Below, in pieces: positions 41,667 through 42,967 of a stretch of DNA of 42,967 bases. The first letter of the stretch is position 1; each line of letters begins with the position of its first letter. The stretch covers positions 1 to 42,967 of the forward strand of contig NZ_JBMDWJ010000047.1 in assembly GCF_048595215.1 (NCBI RefSeq), in the 5' to 3' direction. Made by a program: the position numbers and the translations under genes. Below the pieces are notes generated by a model. That model searched no databases, had not been told where the DNA came from, and saw only the letters and a list, made by a program, of their open reading frames with translations. Origin of the DNA: Siphonobacter sp048595215 (GTDB lineage: Bacteria; Bacteroidota; Bacteroidia; Cytophagales; Spirosomataceae).

Positions 41667-42967
41667 TTACTCTTCCTCGGGGGCTTCGACTACTGCCGCA
41701 GGAATGCTGCGGCTTTCGTCCTGAACCCATACCGTAAGCTCGTCACCCGCTATATTCTCAATTTCTGTGCCATCTGGTCGGACATGTACATTGAGGATAT
41801 TGTCCCGGAAACGAATGGTAAACGAATAGCTCTGCCATTGCTGGGGGCAGCGAGGGGATAAGTGAAGTTGTCCGTCTTTCACCCGCAGGCCCCCAAAACC
41901 TTTCACCACTGACATCCAGGTGCCTGCCATGGAGGTGATGTGTAGCCCATCTTCGGTATCGTTGTTGTAATCATCCAAATCCAGGCGACTCGTCCGCAGA
42001 TACATTTCGTAGGCTTTGTCATCCATCCCCAGCCGGGACGCCAAAATGGCATGTACGCAGGGAGACAGCGAAGATTCGTGGACCGTACGGGGTTCGTAGT
42101 AATCGTAGTTCTGGCGAATCGTCGCTTCCTCAAATTCATCTTCGAAGAAGTATAATCCCTGCAGTACGTCCGCCTGTTTGATGAAAGGCGACCGCAAAAT
42201 CCGATCCCAGGACCATTTTTGATTCAGCGGACGATCTTCGGGACGCAGGTCGGTTACGAGAATTTGTTCTTTATCCAGGTAACTATCCTGTTGTAGGAAA
42301 ACCCCTAATTCTTTCGATTCGGGTAAGTAAAGCTGGTCGATGATGGCCTGGAAACGTCTAAACTCCGCTTCTTCGTTGAGCTGCAGTTGCTGACTCAAAG
42401 TGGCGTAACGTTCGGCCTCCGTAGTCTTCAACTGATCGGCTACTTCCAGCGTGTATTGCAGGCACCAGCGAGCGATGTAGTTCGTGTACCAGTTATTATT
42501 CACGTTGTTTTCGTACTCGTTCGGTCCGGTTACGCCGAGCATGACAAATTGCTGACGTTCGTCTGACCACGTAATGCGTTGCGACCAGAAACGAGCAATG
42601 CCCAGGAGTACCTCAAAGCCGTATTCACCCAGGTAAGCCGTATCGTCCGTATACCGAATGTAATCGTAGAGGGCGTAAGCGATGGCTCCGTTACGGTGGA
42701 TTTCCTCGAAGGTGATTTCCCACTCGTTATGACATTCCTCGCCGTTCATGGTCACCATTGGATACAGGGCCGCTCCTCCCGTGAAACCCAGCTTCTCGGC
42801 GTTTTCAATGGCTTTGCCCAGTTGTTTCCAACGGTAAATAAGCAGGTTCCGGGCTACTTTGGGTTCCGCCGTAGAGAGATAGAAGGGAATGCAGTATGCT
42901 TCCGTATCCCAATACGTCACGCCGCCGTATTTTTCTCCTGTAAAACCTTTAGGACCAATGTTGAGGC
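41667..42967 (-). CDS. GH65 glycoside phosphorylase (maltose-phosphorylase type), N-terminal part outside window
   Basis: The frame is open from the right edge to the stop at 41667, so about 433 codons of the C-terminal half are visible and the start is missing. It matches glycoside hydrolase family 65: GFTGEKYGGVTYWDTEAYCI at the edge, EECHNEWEITFEEIHRN carrying the probable general acid Glu, GVTGPNEYENNVNNNWYTNY, and the C-terminal SLSPCVHAILASRLG and DGLHITSMAGTWMSVVKGFG. GH65 enzymes split disaccharides such as maltose, trehalose or kojibiose with phosphate; the exact sugar cannot be read here. The next partner, a beta-phosphoglucomutase, would be expected nearby but is outside the window. 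Confidence 0.9.
   Translation of the reverse strand, partial: LNIGPKGFTGEKYGGVTYWDTEAYCIPFYLSTAEPKVARNLLIYRWKQLGKAIENAEKLGFTGGAALYPMVTMNGEECHNEWEITFEEIHRNGAIAYALYDYIRYTDDTAYLGEYGFEVLLGIARFWSQRITWSDERQQFVMLGVTGPNEYENNVNNNWYTNYIARWCLQYTLEVADQLKTTEAERYATLSQQLQLNEEAEFRRFQAIIDQLYLPESKELGVFLQQDSYLDKEQILVTDLRPEDRPLNQKWSWDRILRSPFIKQADVLQGLYFFEDEFEEATIRQNYDYYEPRTVHESSLSPCVHAILASRLGMDDKAYEMYLRTSRLDLDDYNNDTEDGLHITSMAGTWMSVVKGFGGLRVKDGQLHLSPRCPQQWQSYSFTIRFRDNILNVHVRPDGTEIENIAGDELTVWVQDESRSIPAAVVEAPEEE

Overview
This 43 kb window looks like ordinary chromosome of a Bacteroidota bacterium, most likely order Cytophagales; the genus cannot be decided from here. Evidence: several start sites are preceded by the Bacteroidota promoter TTG-N19..21-TAnnTTTG, almost no gene has a Shine-Dalgarno sequence, and the gene content (fasciclin-domain proteins, DUF4494, DUF2452, DUF937, the menaquinone enzymes MenB and MenE, many secreted proteins with AQ-type signal cleavage sites) is typical of that group. 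No insertion sequence, integrase, phage gene, tRNA, rRNA or CRISPR array was found.

Layout. 1-4.6 kb: the 5' part of a secreted M14 carboxypeptidase (minus strand, runs off the left edge), two small unknown proteins and a TPR lipoprotein. 4.6-8.5 kb: the translation cluster thrS-infC-rpmI-rplT, with unusually long gaps that hold hairpins, a promoter and TTTTCAGT-type repeats. 8.5-12.5 kb: a nuclease A inhibitor-like protein, a DUF937 protein, dnaK and a GNAT acetyltransferase. 12.5-16 kb: three paralogous fasciclin-domain proteins, with an Ada-like regulator/methyltransferase and a DUF4494 protein between them. 16-19.5 kb: a histone-deacetylase-family hydrolase, a small membrane protein, and an AT-rich, gene-poor stretch around a mosaic C1q/TNF-like secreted protein. 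19.5-27.3 kb: a two-component system, an RlmI/RlmK-like methyltransferase, a large unknown secreted protein with an EVE-domain protein, a lipoprotein, menB, DUF2452 and a small unknown protein.

27.5-32.5 kb: folD, then a probable cell-surface O-acetylation cassette of two SGNH hydrolases and an MBOAT acyltransferase. 32.6-39.9 kb: a beta/gamma-crystallin protein, an S10 serine carboxypeptidase beneath a large protein that joins a zinc-peptidase domain, a beta-propeller and an outer-membrane barrel, an XRE/S24-like regulator with a textbook promoter, and an unknown protein. 40-43 kb: menE, dps and the 3' part of a GH65 glycoside phosphorylase that runs off the right edge.

How the genes work together. 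The clearest units are the translation cluster, the two-component pair, the SGNH-SGNH-MBOAT cassette and the barrel-fusion/S10 peptidase pair. MenB and MenE belong to one pathway but lie about 14 kb apart. The points most worth a second look are the peptidase-propeller-barrel fusion, the 152-base overlap in the SGNH pair (probable frameshift at an A-run), a thrS leader hairpin whose loop resembles the tRNA-Thr anticodon loop, the dispersed TTTTCAGT inverted-repeat elements, and the mosaic C1q-like gene in its AT-rich surroundings.
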